Of a stretch of 64,000 bases of DNA, positions 52,301-57,693 are shown in pieces. The notes beneath the pieces are model-generated. The model was not told where the DNA came from and searched no databases. It was given only the letters and a program-made list of their open reading frames with translations. Within the stretch, counting starts at the first letter, position 1, and each line of letters begins with the position of its first letter. The position numbers and the translations under genes are program-made. Source of the DNA: Antedon mediterranea (taxonomy: Eukaryota; Echinodermata; Crinoidea; Comatulida; Antedonidae); assembly GCF_964355755.1 (NCBI RefSeq), contig NC_092672.1, positions 6,386,001-6,450,000 of the forward strand, written 5' to 3'.

Positions 52301-53162
52301 TGAACCCTCAGACAAATATAAAAATTATGATTAGGAGGGTTAAATATAGTCTTAGACATATTAATGAATCATTTCAAGCTGGATATTGGGATAGTTGAAG
52401 AGGATGTTGGAAATTAGTTTAGCGAAAGTTGTAATGTAACCATGATCGCATTTCACGACACAAACCAGATTTAAAGAAAGGCCTAATTAAAGTAAAATTA
52501 TTATGATGTAAAATTAAAAACATTAAATGTTAGATCAGTTTAATTTTTACAATAGTTGAAAAACTTTGGAAGAACAATAAAAGAAAACAGCTGCAACCTG
52601 GCCCAACAATTCACAATACATCAAAGTGCACCAATCCAATCTGGTTATGTAATGAACTTTCAATGACCTTTCATTGTGCCAACACAGGCAGTTTATGAAA
52701 ACCAAAACAAACCATTAATGTACGTTATTAATGTAATATTAAAAACAATTATGAAGTTTTACCAGGTAATATTTGTTTTAATACTTATGATGTATATAAA
52801 TCAGTAAACATTTTAGAAAACAAACAATTCCATATGTTTTAAATCCAGAAATATCTAACGGAAAATTCCACCACAAGTCTAGCCTGCGTGTATACCGACC
52901 TGTCTATTTGAAAATGTTTGTCTCCCATCCAAGGTAAGAGATGTTCTCCCCGGTCGATTTCCATGGCTTTCTTGTCATCTTTGAACAATTTAGCAGCATA
53001 TCCAAAAACAAATAGTTCATCTTCTTCTTCTTCACGGGCTTTTTCTTTTTCTCGCTGTTTTTGGTCGTAAATTTGAACCCTTTTTAATTTCGCTTTTCTG
53101 CTAATCAGCGCCATTTCTGTGACCGGTGGTCTGTTATATTTTTTGTCGATATCTTGAAACAT
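10395..53162 (-). CDS. SFSWAP: SFSWAP, splicing factor suppressor of white-apricot homolog, 16 coding exons
   Basis: Nuclear regulator of alternative splicing. Exons in transcript order: 53162-52900, 50279-50116, 29026-28895, 24808-24684, 23147-22907, 21984-21842, 21496-21274, 21134-20921, 17490-17246, 16614-16348, 15023-14862, 14534-14300, 11951-11835, 11446-11210, 11001-10956, 10463-10395. All have AG/GT borders and consistent phases and total 960 residues plus TAA; human is about 951. Domains in order: DRY_EERY region (about 47-135), SURP1 (234-289), proline-rich linkers, SURP2 (519-565), a conserved APISFSIK motif (exon 10), a lysine/glutamine helix ending RRKKAALFL (exon 11), an SR-rich tail (exons 12-13), and a C-terminal KIRAMLA motif. 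The start is uncertain: Met1 (53162) or Met17 (MALISRK). A strong acceptor-like TTTGTTTCAG just upstream (about 53192) allows another 5' exon. The related CLASRP is excluded by the two SURP domains. Confidence 0.96.
10813..10920. mobile_element. Small palindromic MITE, family B copy 1
   Basis: CCAGTATCATAGGCAAGTTT at the left is matched by an inverted copy at the right (GCTTGCCTATGATACTG), with an inner inverted pair around GTGATACA. About 108 bp, in SFSWAP intron 15. A longer relative is at 19717. Confidence 0.75.
11210..11446 (-). other. SFSWAP: SFSWAP exon 14 with internal coding tandem repeat
   Basis: This exon encodes three tandem copies of a 13-residue unit (39 bp) of consensus FSTQTS-x-x-VKPP-T. 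Each is slightly diverged (A/T/N/S at the variable positions). They are followed by a proline-rich stretch ending [12 protein letters not shown] know of no comparable array in vertebrate SFSWAP, so it looks like a lineage-specific minisatellite in a low-constraint part of the RS tail. Confidence 0.85.
11604..11735. mobile_element. MITE family A copy 3, left end missing
   Basis: The right arm and centre (two CCAAATATGGTAGTGATAT units, CATATATGGACACATCAC, TTTGATAGTGTAAACAGAG) are intact; the left AGCTCTGTC terminus is absent. It lies in SFSWAP intron 13. Confidence 0.8.
11952..14299. other. SFSWAP intron 12, 2.35 kb
   Basis: AT-rich intron between the exon ending at 11951 and the exon starting at 14300. 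It holds a tRNA-derived SINE-like fragment near 14053. The string GATGATGAGAATAGTTTCTC with following CGAAACATGTTAC (near 12209) resembles retroelement 3' sequence but is too short to assign. No gene is supported. Confidence 0.6.
14053..14122 (+). mobile_element. tRNA-derived SINE-like fragment
   Basis: GATGGCACAATGGTAATGAA resembles an RNA polymerase III A box, and AAGTTCAATACC resembles a B box about 45 bp downstream. No good acceptor stem is seen, so I call it a SINE remnant rather than a tRNA gene. Confidence 0.4.
15024..16347. other. SFSWAP intron 10, 1.3 kb
   Basis: AT-rich intron with poly-A/T runs. I see no repeat family or gene in it. Confidence 0.5.
16690..16834. mobile_element. 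MITE family A copy 4
   Basis: TAAAGCTCTGTCTACACTAT at the left and GATAGTGTAGACAGAACCTTA at the right, shorter centre. It lies in SFSWAP intron 9, about 75 bp after (in transcript direction upstream of) the acceptor of exon 10. Confidence 0.85.
16935..17195. repeat. 22-bp purine-rich minisatellite, about 12 copies
   Basis: Plus-strand unit GAGAGATGGAGGGGAGGGAGGA, with units alternating GGGAGG and GGAAGG. One strand is almost pure purine; the transcribed SFSWAP strand is C/U-rich (CUCCCUCCCCUCCAUCUCUC). The tract starts about 50 nt after the donor of the SURP2 exon. Such tracts can form triplexes and bind poly(C)/PTB-type proteins (inference). Several open frames across it, on both strands, are artefacts of the unit. 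Confidence 0.95.
17246..17490 (-). other. SFSWAP: Second SURP (SWAP) module of SFSWAP
   Basis: Exon 9 encodes [20 protein letters not shown], then [20 protein letters not shown] and YKYKK: a complete SURP core followed by an acidic/lysine stretch. Its donor (AAAG|GTAAGT at 17245) lies about 50 bp upstream, in the transcript, of the pyrimidine-rich minisatellite in the next intron. Confidence 0.95.
17770..17901. repeat. Local tandem duplication next to a snap-back element
   Basis: CAAATATATATCAATATTTTCTGTTTACTGCAG occurs at 17771, again at 17827 and a third time at 18287. The second and third copies are 75 bp long, nearly identical, and exactly flank the element at 17902-18286. Confidence 0.85.
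17902..18286. mobile_element. Snap-back element C, copy 1, with 75-bp flanking direct repeats
   Basis: Starts CGTGAGGTAATTTCCCAATT and ends with the inverted copy (GATCAATCGGGAAATTACCTCACGA), giving terminal inverted repeats of about 43 bp. The left half is a unique conserved segment (about 155 bp, to GATAACGACTATAC); the right half is mostly AT-rich. Direct repeats 17827-17901 and 18287-18361 (CAAATATATATC ... GAAAGCAT) abut both ends exactly. No coding capacity. It lies in SFSWAP intron 8. A half copy is at 59063. Confidence 0.8.
19717..19933. mobile_element. MITE family B copy 2, internally amplified
   Basis: CCAGTATCATAGG at the left and CCTATGACACTGG at the right. The inside carries three diverged copies of a GATACAG-CATCACATGTGAAACAC-type unit. 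It is the same family as 10813-10920 but twice as long through internal duplication. Confidence 0.75.
20566..20790 (+). mobile_element. tRNA-derived SINE, copy 1
   Basis: The head has an A box (TAGTCGAGTGGTTAGGAGA) and a B box (GGTTCAATTCC) at tRNA spacing. Then comes a body shared with a second copy at 49343 (CAACTCCCAG, GCGGCAT, GGAACTG, CATCC). The tRNA-like part has imperfect stems, so it is not a functional tRNA gene. Confidence 0.7.
20921..21134 (-). other. SFSWAP: Polyproline exon of SFSWAP
   Basis: Exon 8 encodes [13 protein letters not shown] followed by Ser/Thr-rich sequence. Together with exon 7 (21274-21496; [20 protein letters not shown], seven prolines near its end) it forms the long low-complexity linker between the two SURP modules, at the position of the proline-rich linker in human SFSWAP. 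Confidence 0.9.
22074..22266. mobile_element. TIR element D, copy 1
   Basis: Left AAGGCCAATTTAGACAGTGT is matched by a partial inverted right end (ACAACGCTGTCTGTAA). The inside has ACTTTAAACATGTTTAAT. A better preserved relative is at 24393. It lies in SFSWAP intron 5. Confidence 0.55.
22674..22860 (-). mobile_element. LINE fragment, degenerate C-terminus of an RTE/CR1-type ORF
   Basis: On the minus strand, near 22735-22800, the translation reads [10 protein letters not shown], a stop, then [10 protein letters not shown]. This resembles the conserved GRPKKRW-x-x-D-x-x-x-DM terminal motif of many LINE polyproteins. The in-frame stop and lack of further RT sequence make it a dead fragment. It lies in SFSWAP intron 5. 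Confidence 0.5.
22907..23147 (-). other. SFSWAP: First SURP (SWAP) module of SFSWAP
   Basis: A single 80-codon exon carries the whole module: [20 protein letters not shown], then [20 protein letters not shown] and PYYKHIL. SURP domains bind SF1 or other splicing partners in related proteins. Hallmark residues (F and G of the first helix, the N-x-x-F-x-F-L core, PYY) are all present. Confidence 0.95.
23148..24683. other. SFSWAP intron 4, 1.5 kb
   Basis: AT-rich intron between the exon ending GTG at 24684 and the SURP1 exon. It holds TIR element D copy 2 (24393-24632) close to its 5' end. No gene is seen. Confidence 0.55.
24393..24632. mobile_element. TIR element D, copy 2
   Basis: AGGCCAACTCAGACAG at the left is exactly inverted at the right (CTGTCTGAGTTGGCCT). 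The inside contains GAATAAATGTTTGTTGAATTGAATTGA, which looks like a LINE 3' tail inserted in or captured by the element. About 240 bp. Confidence 0.75.
24809..28894. other. SFSWAP intron 3, 4.1 kb
   Basis: Intron between exons 3 and 4. It contains degenerate repeats of an AATAGGGGTGT unit near 25395-25530 (related sequence near 35090 and 62165) and the 688-bp TIR element E at 26161. The remainder is AT-rich without coding signal. Confidence 0.55.
26161..26848. mobile_element. TIR element E, copy 1 (688 bp, TA flanks)
   Basis: Left CCGTACTGACGCGGGTATAA is exactly inverted at the right (TTATACCCGCGTCAGTACGG), with TA on both sides. A GTGGGCTTATACCC motif is repeated just inside both ends. The centre is more GC-rich than the surroundings. 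No transposase is recognised. Relatives lie at 32433 and about 48540. Confidence 0.8.
29099..29289. mobile_element. MITE family A copy 5
   Basis: TAAAGCTCTGTCTATATTGT at the left and GTAGACAGAGCTTTA at the right. The centre carries four direct copies of the CATATCA-TACCATATTTGGG unit, more than other copies, showing internal unit amplification. Confidence 0.85.
29329..29489. mobile_element. MITE family A copy 6
   Basis: TAAAGCTCTGTCCACACTAT at the left and AGTGTAGACAAAGCTTTA at the right. It lies only 40 bp from copy 5, about 300 bp upstream, in the transcript, of SFSWAP exon 3. Confidence 0.85.
31187..31800. repeat. Diverged tandem array, four to five units of about 150-170 bp
   Basis: Units begin GTAGTGGAAAAAGTGATTAA (31190, 31337, then more diverged near 31503 and 31676). 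Each continues with TTTTGTGAGTAATA, GTTGAT-GTG, TTGTTTAC and TTGGTAGG-TCACAAAA. Divergence increases to the right. Confidence 0.75.
32433..32600. mobile_element. Degenerate relative of TIR element E
   Basis: Left TACTGTACTGATGCAGGTAT and right GGGCTTATACCTGCAACAGT approximate the element E termini. The inner GGGCTTATACC motif is repeated three times. About 168 bp, an internally deleted and decayed copy. Confidence 0.6.
35310..35655. repeat. Direct duplication, offset about 198 bp
   Basis: CAGCTTCACTTTGTGATCCG with GATGCAGATA, TTATGATACCTTGTTTATTA and TTCTAAAGTTATTTTTAAGG occur at about 35311-35450 and again at about 35508-35640, with small indels. Confidence 0.85.
36556..36705 (+). repeat. 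Purine-rich tract
   Basis: About 150 bp of GGAGAAAGAAGAAAATAAGA-type sequence, interspersed with GGAAAGGATGG units. It keeps a Lys/Glu/Gly-rich frame open, but there is no splice context or conservation to support coding. Confidence 0.7.
37933..38787. mobile_element. TIR element F (855 bp, TA flanks)
   Basis: Left CCGTATATTTCGGTGTATAA is inverted at the right (TTATACACCGAAATATACGG), with TA at both borders. GTATAAG-CGCACC motifs are repeated inside both ends in the same subterminal layout as element E. The centre contains a GC- and CpG-rich stretch (about 38130-38300) unlike the surroundings. No transposase ORF is recognised. Confidence 0.8.
39163..39295. mobile_element. MITE family A copy 7, left end lost
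   Basis: Starts within GAGTTTGACAAAAAATGTGA and ends TTTGATAGTGTAGACAGAGA. The outer left terminus is missing. Confidence 0.75.
41810..42355. repeat. Array of about 140-bp units with CACGTG motifs inside element G
   Basis: Three to four units start CACGTGCTTGG (41810, 41946, 42088; a decayed one near 42288). They continue with CTC-TCCACATTGAGATCGCG, TTTATTTTTAGCTG, GGCGACTCC and GGGTTTTCCGAAA. Each of the first three carries a perfect E box. Confidence 0.8.
43000..45059. mobile_element. Element H, 2.06-kb element nested in element G, with 13-bp flanking repeat
   Basis: The left end contains CAAAGTGCGAGGCAAGCGAG and the right its inverse (CTGCCTCGCACTTTG). GCGAGGCA is repeated many times just inside both ends. 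CCCAAAAATAGAG occurs at 42987-42999 and 45060-45072, abutting the element on both sides, which is a plausible 13-bp target duplication. A second, internal inverted repeat spans about 44090-44280 and 44665-44830. Its short open frames show no recognisable transposase. Confidence 0.7.
44090..44830. repeat. Long internal inverted repeat within element H
   Basis: The arm GCGCCAAAAGAGCAA, TTCAATGTTCAATATTTTTG, GATTTTACAG, AATCACATAAAAAGTAACAA at 44090-44280 returns inverted at 44665-44830 (TTGCTCTTTTGGCGTTCCAT and onward). The arms are about 170 bp, moderately diverged, and separated by about 385 bp. Confidence 0.75.
48540..48722. mobile_element. Element E, copy with amplified right end
   Basis: The inner part of element E (ACCTAGATCTTCAAATTAAT, GTGCATTATTTTGCATGAAA) is followed by three tandem AGTCAGGGCTGGGCTTATAC units. 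The terminal motif is degenerate (GCTTATACCCACCTTAGTAC then GGTA). The left end is missing or unrecognisable. Confidence 0.65.
48785..49040. repeat. Direct repeat, offset about 208 bp
   Basis: ATCTTGGTTGGTGCTAAGTT with GGGTGTGGTCTTATGGTTTAA at 48784 is repeated at 48992 with a few substitutions (GCCGAGGTGGG). Confidence 0.75.
49343..49505 (+). mobile_element. tRNA-derived SINE, copy 2
   Basis: Shares with copy 1 (20566) the head GGTAATTGAGTGGTTAGGGA, CAACTCCCAGGTGAAAA, and the body AACGCGGCATATGAAAAGGA followed by ACTG-CCATCC. The B box is decayed. Confidence 0.65.
49785..50070. repeat. Two tandem units with a GGGGCCC hairpin, 45 bp from an SFSWAP donor
   Basis: Two units of about 143 bp (49785-49928, 49929-50070) share GTTTCATGTATTAT, a GGGGCC[C/T]TCATGATACAAG ... 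AGTGCGGGCCCCAG inverted pair, GTATGAACGACTGAGGGTAG and CCCATCGAGCAAAGCT. They end 45 bp from the exon 2 donor of SFSWAP, so in the transcript they lie just inside intron 2. Confidence 0.85.
50440..51062. mobile_element. TIR element I (about 620 bp) in SFSWAP intron 1
   Basis: Left AAAGGCCATTTTATACAGAC with GAGCGGTAACGGTAAGCGGT is inverted at the right (TTACCGCTTACCGCGTCTGT followed by GTAAATTGGCCTT). GCGGTA and GAGCGGT motifs are repeated inside the ends. No transposase is recognised. Confidence 0.75.
51758..51877. mobile_element. MITE family A copy 8, right end rearranged
   Basis: The left TTAAGCTCTGTCTACACTAT is intact. The right arm stops at TTTGATAGTGTCGTGTACA without the AGACAGAGC terminus. 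Confidence 0.8.
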
Positions 53163-53992
53163 TCGCGGCGGTGGCGCTCTGCTGACGCTGAAACAAAGTG
53201 AGCCACCAATCGGCGAGTGTGGACTGTTGTTATTTTCGATTTCACTAAAAACACCAACATTAAAATTGTTTATGTTCGTAATTTTTTGTACTCAATGTAA
53301 TGTTTGTCTTTGAATAAAAATATATTTTAAACCAGGAAGGTGTAACGTCAGATTTTTTTTTGTTCTATATTAATGTTCCTTCACTGGAAAAGTCACCCTC
53401 AAAGATGGTAATAATACATATCAAATGGAGGTTTTCATATTATTAAAAAATCATTTTTCATTGTTTTTATGGGTTGTCAAGTTATATTTATCTACCTGTT
53501 ATGAGAAGTGATCACTATTATTTGGAATGCCGTTTTTCCTAAGAATGTGTAGGGGTTGTACTCATGGAAAAATAAGTAAAAATGCAGAAATAGGTAAAGA
53601 GTAGGGGATTGTCTCCCGGTCGGTGTGCTGATCTGGTAGGTATAGGCGCATAATCCGAATCTCCTCAGTTTCCAGTTAAGCTTGAGGACTAAGATATTAC
53701 CTTTACTTTTATTTGCAATATAGTATATATATTTGTTCTTTCAGTCAAACTCTATTCAAAGAAAAATATTGGTAATATAAAATAAATGATAATAACAGTT
53801 TCGAAAGATTCTTTGGATAAATAAGATCGGTACAAAGTTCCACTAACGAATTTTCTAATGAATTAACCAAAGAACAGAAAGTTAAGAAGAAGGCCATACA
53901 AAAAAATAGACCTACTTTAGACTCAATGTCATGTTGCCTTACAAAGTCGCTTCTGTTGTAAATGTTTTAATTTTGATATTATTTTCATTGTT
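53163..53992. other. SFSWAP 5' flank / U1 3' flank
   Basis: About 0.83 kb between the SFSWAP start and the U1 3' end. It holds the SFSWAP 5' UTR and presumably its promoter. An acceptor-like TTTGTTTCAG lies about 30 bp upstream of Met1, and a TAACGTCA (CRE-like) motif near 53343. The string TTTCCAGTTAAGCTTGAGGA near 53669 is shared with about 28818 and is a dispersed repeat fragment. I could not recognise a vertebrate-type snRNA 3' box downstream of U1. Confidence 0.45.
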
Positions 53993-54158
53993 GGGGGTTA
54001 GCGCGAACGCAGTCCCCCGCTACCATAAATTTTACACCCGAGTTCCCTACATTTGAGGGAATCGCAACGGTCAACCACAGCGTAAATGTGCAATGCCATG
54101 GCCTCGCGCTGGGAGGACTTCCTTCTTGATCAAAGTCACTCCTGTGCCAGGTAAGTAT
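53993..54158 (-). ncRNA. U1: U1 spliceosomal snRNA
   Basis: About 166 nt; human U1 is 164. The 5' end is ATACTTACCTG, the exact single-stranded sequence that pairs with 5' splice sites. Stem-loop I has the U1-70K loop consensus GATCANGAAG (here GATCAAGAAG) on a GACTT/AAGTC stem that differs from human but still pairs. Stem-loop II has the U1A loop core ATTGCAC. Stem-loop III is TTCCCT/AGGGAA. An Sm site AATTTATGG is followed by stem-loop IV with ACTGCGTTCGCGCT and GGGGG/CCCCC. The compensatory pairing argues for a functional gene rather than a pseudogene. It is transcribed toward SFSWAP. An apparent 88-codon frame across it is spurious. Confidence 0.93.
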
Positions 54159-54481
54159 GCTTAACCGTACTCTCATATTACTATAAGTATGTAAAGACTC
54201 TATGTTACTCATTAGTGGCATATTCGTAAAATCACATATATCATTTACCAACCAAAGTAAAGATTACAATTGTCTATTTTAAAAATATTGAACCCAAAAT
54301 TTGTTACCAAAAATATAGTATTTGTAATAAAAGTACAATTAACAGTATTTTATTTTCAAAAATAGTATCATGAATATTTAGTAGTTATACAAAATTAGAG
54401 GGCGGCAAACACAAAAAATTGTTCATCAGATGCTCAATCACGCATTTCATTGGTCTTTTGTTTGCGATACACCTTATTGGC

Positions 54482-55357
54482 TGTCTACATTATATTCATG
54501 AAGTCTACGTTATATTCATGAGGTAGGTCAAAGTCTACGTTATATTCATGAAGTAGGTTAAAGTCTACGTTATATTCATGAGAATTACTGTAGACTACCC
54601 AATCATAGCAGCACGCAGTAGGTACAGTACTTACAGCATGGAGCGGATCCTATTGGTAAACAGTCTATGTTATATTCATGAGTTAAGTCAGAGTCTACGT
54701 TATATTCATGAGGTCTACGTTAAACTACCCAATCACAGAAGGGTCACAGTGACTCTATTTAAAAGTCTACGTTATATTCATGAGTTAAGTCAGAGTCTAC
54801 GTTATATTCATGAGGTCTACGTTAAACTACCCAATCACAGAAGGGTCACAGTGACCCTATTTAAAAGTCTACGTTATATTCATGAGTTAATTGTCAGAGT
54901 CTACGTTATATTCATGAGGTCTACGTTAAACTACCCAATCACAGAAGGGTCACAGTGACTCTATTTAAAAGTCTACGTTATATTCATGAGTTAAGTCAGA
55001 GTCTACGTTATATTCATGAGTTAAGTCAGAGTCTACGTTATATTCATGAGGTCTACGTTAAACTACCCAATCACAGCAGGGTCACAAGACACAGTGACCC
55101 TATTTAAACGTCTACGTTATATTCATGAGTTAAGTTAGAGTCTACGTTATATTCATGAAGTCTACGTTAAACTACCCAATCACAGAAGGGTCACAGTGAC
55201 CCTATTTAAAAGTTATATTCATGAGTTAAGTCAGAGTCAAAGTTATATTCATGAGGTCTATGTTAAACTACCCAATCACAGCAGGGTCACAGTGATCCTA
55301 TTTAAATGTCTACGTTATATTCATGAGTTTAATCAGAGTCCAAGTTATATTCATGAA
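54482..55357. repeat. Promoter-like tandem satellite upstream of U1
   Basis: About 20 copies of a GTCTACGTTATATTCATGAG module are arranged in seven higher-order units. CCAATCA recurs at 54599, 54729, 54831, 54935, 55067, 55176 and 55272 (spacing 96-132 bp). Most units also hold AGGGTCACAGTGAC[C/T]CT followed by CTATTTAAA. Length variation comes from gain or loss of a 30-bp TTAAGTCAGAGTCTACG module. Unit-length effects leave spurious frames open (for example at 54578-54958). The array begins about 320 bp upstream of the U1 5' end. Confidence 0.9.
54843..54857. promoter_or_regulatory. GGTCAnnnTGACC palindrome in the satellite
   Basis: GGGTCACAGTGACCC, an inverted repeat of TGACCC with 3-bp spacing, matches the core of nuclear-receptor IR3 (oestrogen-response-type) elements. 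A second perfect copy is at 55188-55202; the other units have one change or an insertion. Function is not shown. Confidence 0.5.
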
Positions 55358-55396
55358 ATGTGGTCATTCTGTCCAATCGAAGGGGTTTGTTGTTGA

Positions 55397-56290
55397 CATA
55401 CTATAATAATAATAATAAGATTTTTATAGCGCACATACCACTCCAGAGTGCTCAAGGCGCATTTAAAAAGAAATTAAAAAAAATAAATCATACAAATTCC
55501 TGACAAATAAAATGCAATTTCTTTGGAGGGTCCCCATCTGTTGTCGTTCTGTCGCGGTCCCGGACCCCTACCTAGGTGACCAAACAAAGGAGCAGGATAC
55601 ACATTTGCCTTGCCACAGACGACCGGGTGCTCAGAGACAACAACCAAGACAGAGGCACCCCAAAGATAATGCAAAGGAAAAGGTATCAAAACAATTCTAA
55701 GTCTAAAAAACTTTAAGAAACCTCATTATTTCCACATGCCTTAATGAATAAATGTGTTTATAGAGCTCGGTAGAGCATTCCACAGACGAGGAGCAGTAAC
55801 GGAGAATGCTCTGTCTCCCCATGAGTGGTGAGACTTAGGCTGATGTAGAAGCAGCGAGTCACTAGAACGCAGATTACATCCGGGAACATACAGCCTAAGC
55901 ATGTCAGAAATATATTCAGGAGCCATGCCAAAGAGTAATATTTTAAAAACAATGTGGTACCTAACAGGGAGCCAATGCAATATTTCCAAAGTATTTGATA
56001 TGTGTCCATATCTTGGTAATTTTTTAACAACTCGTGCCGCTGTATTTTGAATCAGTTGGAGCCTGTGGAGTTGTTTTTGTGGTAGCCCGTGTAGCAAAGA
56101 GTTTCCCATATCCAGTCGTGAAGTGACAAAAGCATGAACAAGTTGTTTAGCTGCTGTCTCATTTATAAACTTGCGAATCCTTTGGATGTTTCGCAAGTGA
56201 AAAGACGACGCAGAAATAGTTTTTGAGATATGAGAAATCATAGTCATACCCACATCCACTATACAGTTCAGTAGCACATTGTACAAAATA
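55397..56290 (-). mobile_element. 5'-truncated CR1/L2-like LINE
   Basis: The minus-strand frame 56286-55741 (about 180 codons, no stops) encodes the region after the reverse-transcriptase core: LVHAFVTSRLDMGNSLLHGL, QKQLHRLQLIQNTAARVV, HWLPVRYHIVFKI, and the terminal RAFSVTAPRLWNALPSSI. This motif series is characteristic of CR1/L2-clade polyproteins. Downstream on the same strand lie a 3' UTR and a tail (GCGCTATAAAAATC, then a TTA repeat at about 55403-55420), typical of these elements. The RT catalytic core and endonuclease are absent, so it is an incomplete, relatively young copy. Confidence 0.85.
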
Positions 56291-57693
56291 GAATTATACT
56301 AAATTAATATAGCATTTGGAGGAATTTCTAATATAGATCTTGCCCTACAGCTCATTATTATTTATTTACTGTAACATTATTTTACATATTTTTTTGTAAT
56401 GTGTTCATAAATTGTGATATTAAATCAAATCATAATAGCAATCATTCAATGATTTTGATCGATTTACCACTATCAGACGTAATACAGAAAGGATAACTAT
56501 ACAGAAGCCTCAAGTGTACATACAATTTTTATTTGAATTTTTGTGTTCCAACAGTATACTTCACTAAAACAAATATAATAAAATACAAATGTCTATGTAA
56601 CACTATGAATCATAACACCCATGTTTTTCCATTATTTATCCCGCACAGTTTGGGAATTACTTGTGTGTTGTGGTACAGTGTACAAAAATATTACAGCATC
56701 TACAAGGCACATCATAGAATGTGTAATAGAATGTACATTATGTCTGTTTATCAACTGAACTGCAAGGTACAACTAAGGATTTATAATAGTGCTGGCTGGA
56801 GCGATATCTTTCACCCAGCCTATTTAGCCCACTTTAATTACAACACAGCACCCATTGCAGAAATACAATTCAATTCAAAATTCTTTAATCATCCCACACG
56901 GGGCAATTCAAATAAAAAGGTCTGGATTAAAATGATCTTACAAAATATAAAAAATATCACAATACACAGTACAATATAACAAGAGTCAAATTTCAAGAAT
57001 GTTATATACTGTATGTTGCCATCCACCCTTAACTTCTTTTTACACCTACTCTCTGCACTCTAGTTACACATAACATGTACTGCAACACTATCTTATTTGA
57101 ACAGCATCAGTATTGTAACATGCTGTATTTTGTATTATTTTTATTTATAATAACACAGCTTTTCAAACAGATATTTTTGTTGTTTGACTCCTCCATCATC
57201 ATCAAATTCATATTGTGTGTATACAGCATCATGATAACAGGTGTGTGATCATTCAAAACACCAACAATAAATCCAATAAGCTGTCATTTCTTGGAATACT
57301 GTAATTAAAACAAAACAAAATTAGTTTAATTATAATATTAATATATAATATAATACAGCATACTGTACAACAAATATAGCAACAAGTAATTTCACTCTTT
57401 CCTGGTTGAAAAAAAAAGTTTAACAATAATACAAATATATTGTTTGAAGGTTTGCATGGTGAAATAAAATGTTGATATAAAGTTTGCAGAGACTCCGATG
57501 TTATCCCAAGACAAGAGCCCGGAATATTCCCAGTTTCATGAACTTTCTGCACTCTCACTCCTGAGGACGATCAAAGCATATTAATCGAAACATGGAGAAA
57601 CTCAACAGTTCTTTTCAGAACATACGTTGTGTACCGCAAATTTTATATCAACAATAATACCAAAAATTGAACTAGTGCAGCCAGTAGATATAC
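56291..57693. other. Intergenic region between LINE and LYRM9
   Basis: AT-rich. At 56862-56925 there is a CAATTCAATTCAAAATTCTT ... GGGGCAATTCAAAT stretch resembling a LINE 3' tail. Near 57558 GAGGACGATCAAAGCATA with AATCGAAACATGGAG resembles retroelement sequence. A possible last LYRM9 exon would lie here, but I could not place it. Confidence 0.45.

Larger units (their letters stand above)
50280..52899. other. SFSWAP intron 1, 2.6 kb
   Basis: Intron splitting the DRY codon. It contains TIR element I and MITE family A copy 8. Otherwise AT-rich with no other gene. Confidence 0.6.
50116..53162 (-). other. SFSWAP: DRY_EERY domain, SFSWAP exons 1-2
   Basis: Exon 1 encodes a charged, coiled N-terminus, then [18 protein letters not shown] and LLPWMGD. 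It splits the Arg codon of the DRY motif at 52900 (GACAG|GTCGGT). Exon 2 completes [12 protein letters not shown] and supplies [14 protein letters not shown]. Both halves align with human SFSWAP from memory. The 2.6-kb intron between them is the first identified coding intron; in Drosophila su(w[a]) early introns are the autoregulated ones. Confidence 0.93.

Noticed and set aside
53985-54251. Minus-strand 88-codon open frame
   Set aside because: It overlaps the U1 snRNA almost completely; the RNA gene explains the sequence conservation and the frame is incidental.
54578-55396. Open frames of 66-126 codons with repeated RYIHE motifs
   Set aside because: Translation of the tandem satellite; several unit lengths are multiples of three. 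No splice context or homology.
56533-56979. 148-codon plus-strand open frame between the LINE and LYRM9
   Set aside because: No recognisable domain, composition like the surrounding AT-rich DNA, and part overlaps a LINE-tail-like segment. I cannot support it as a gene.
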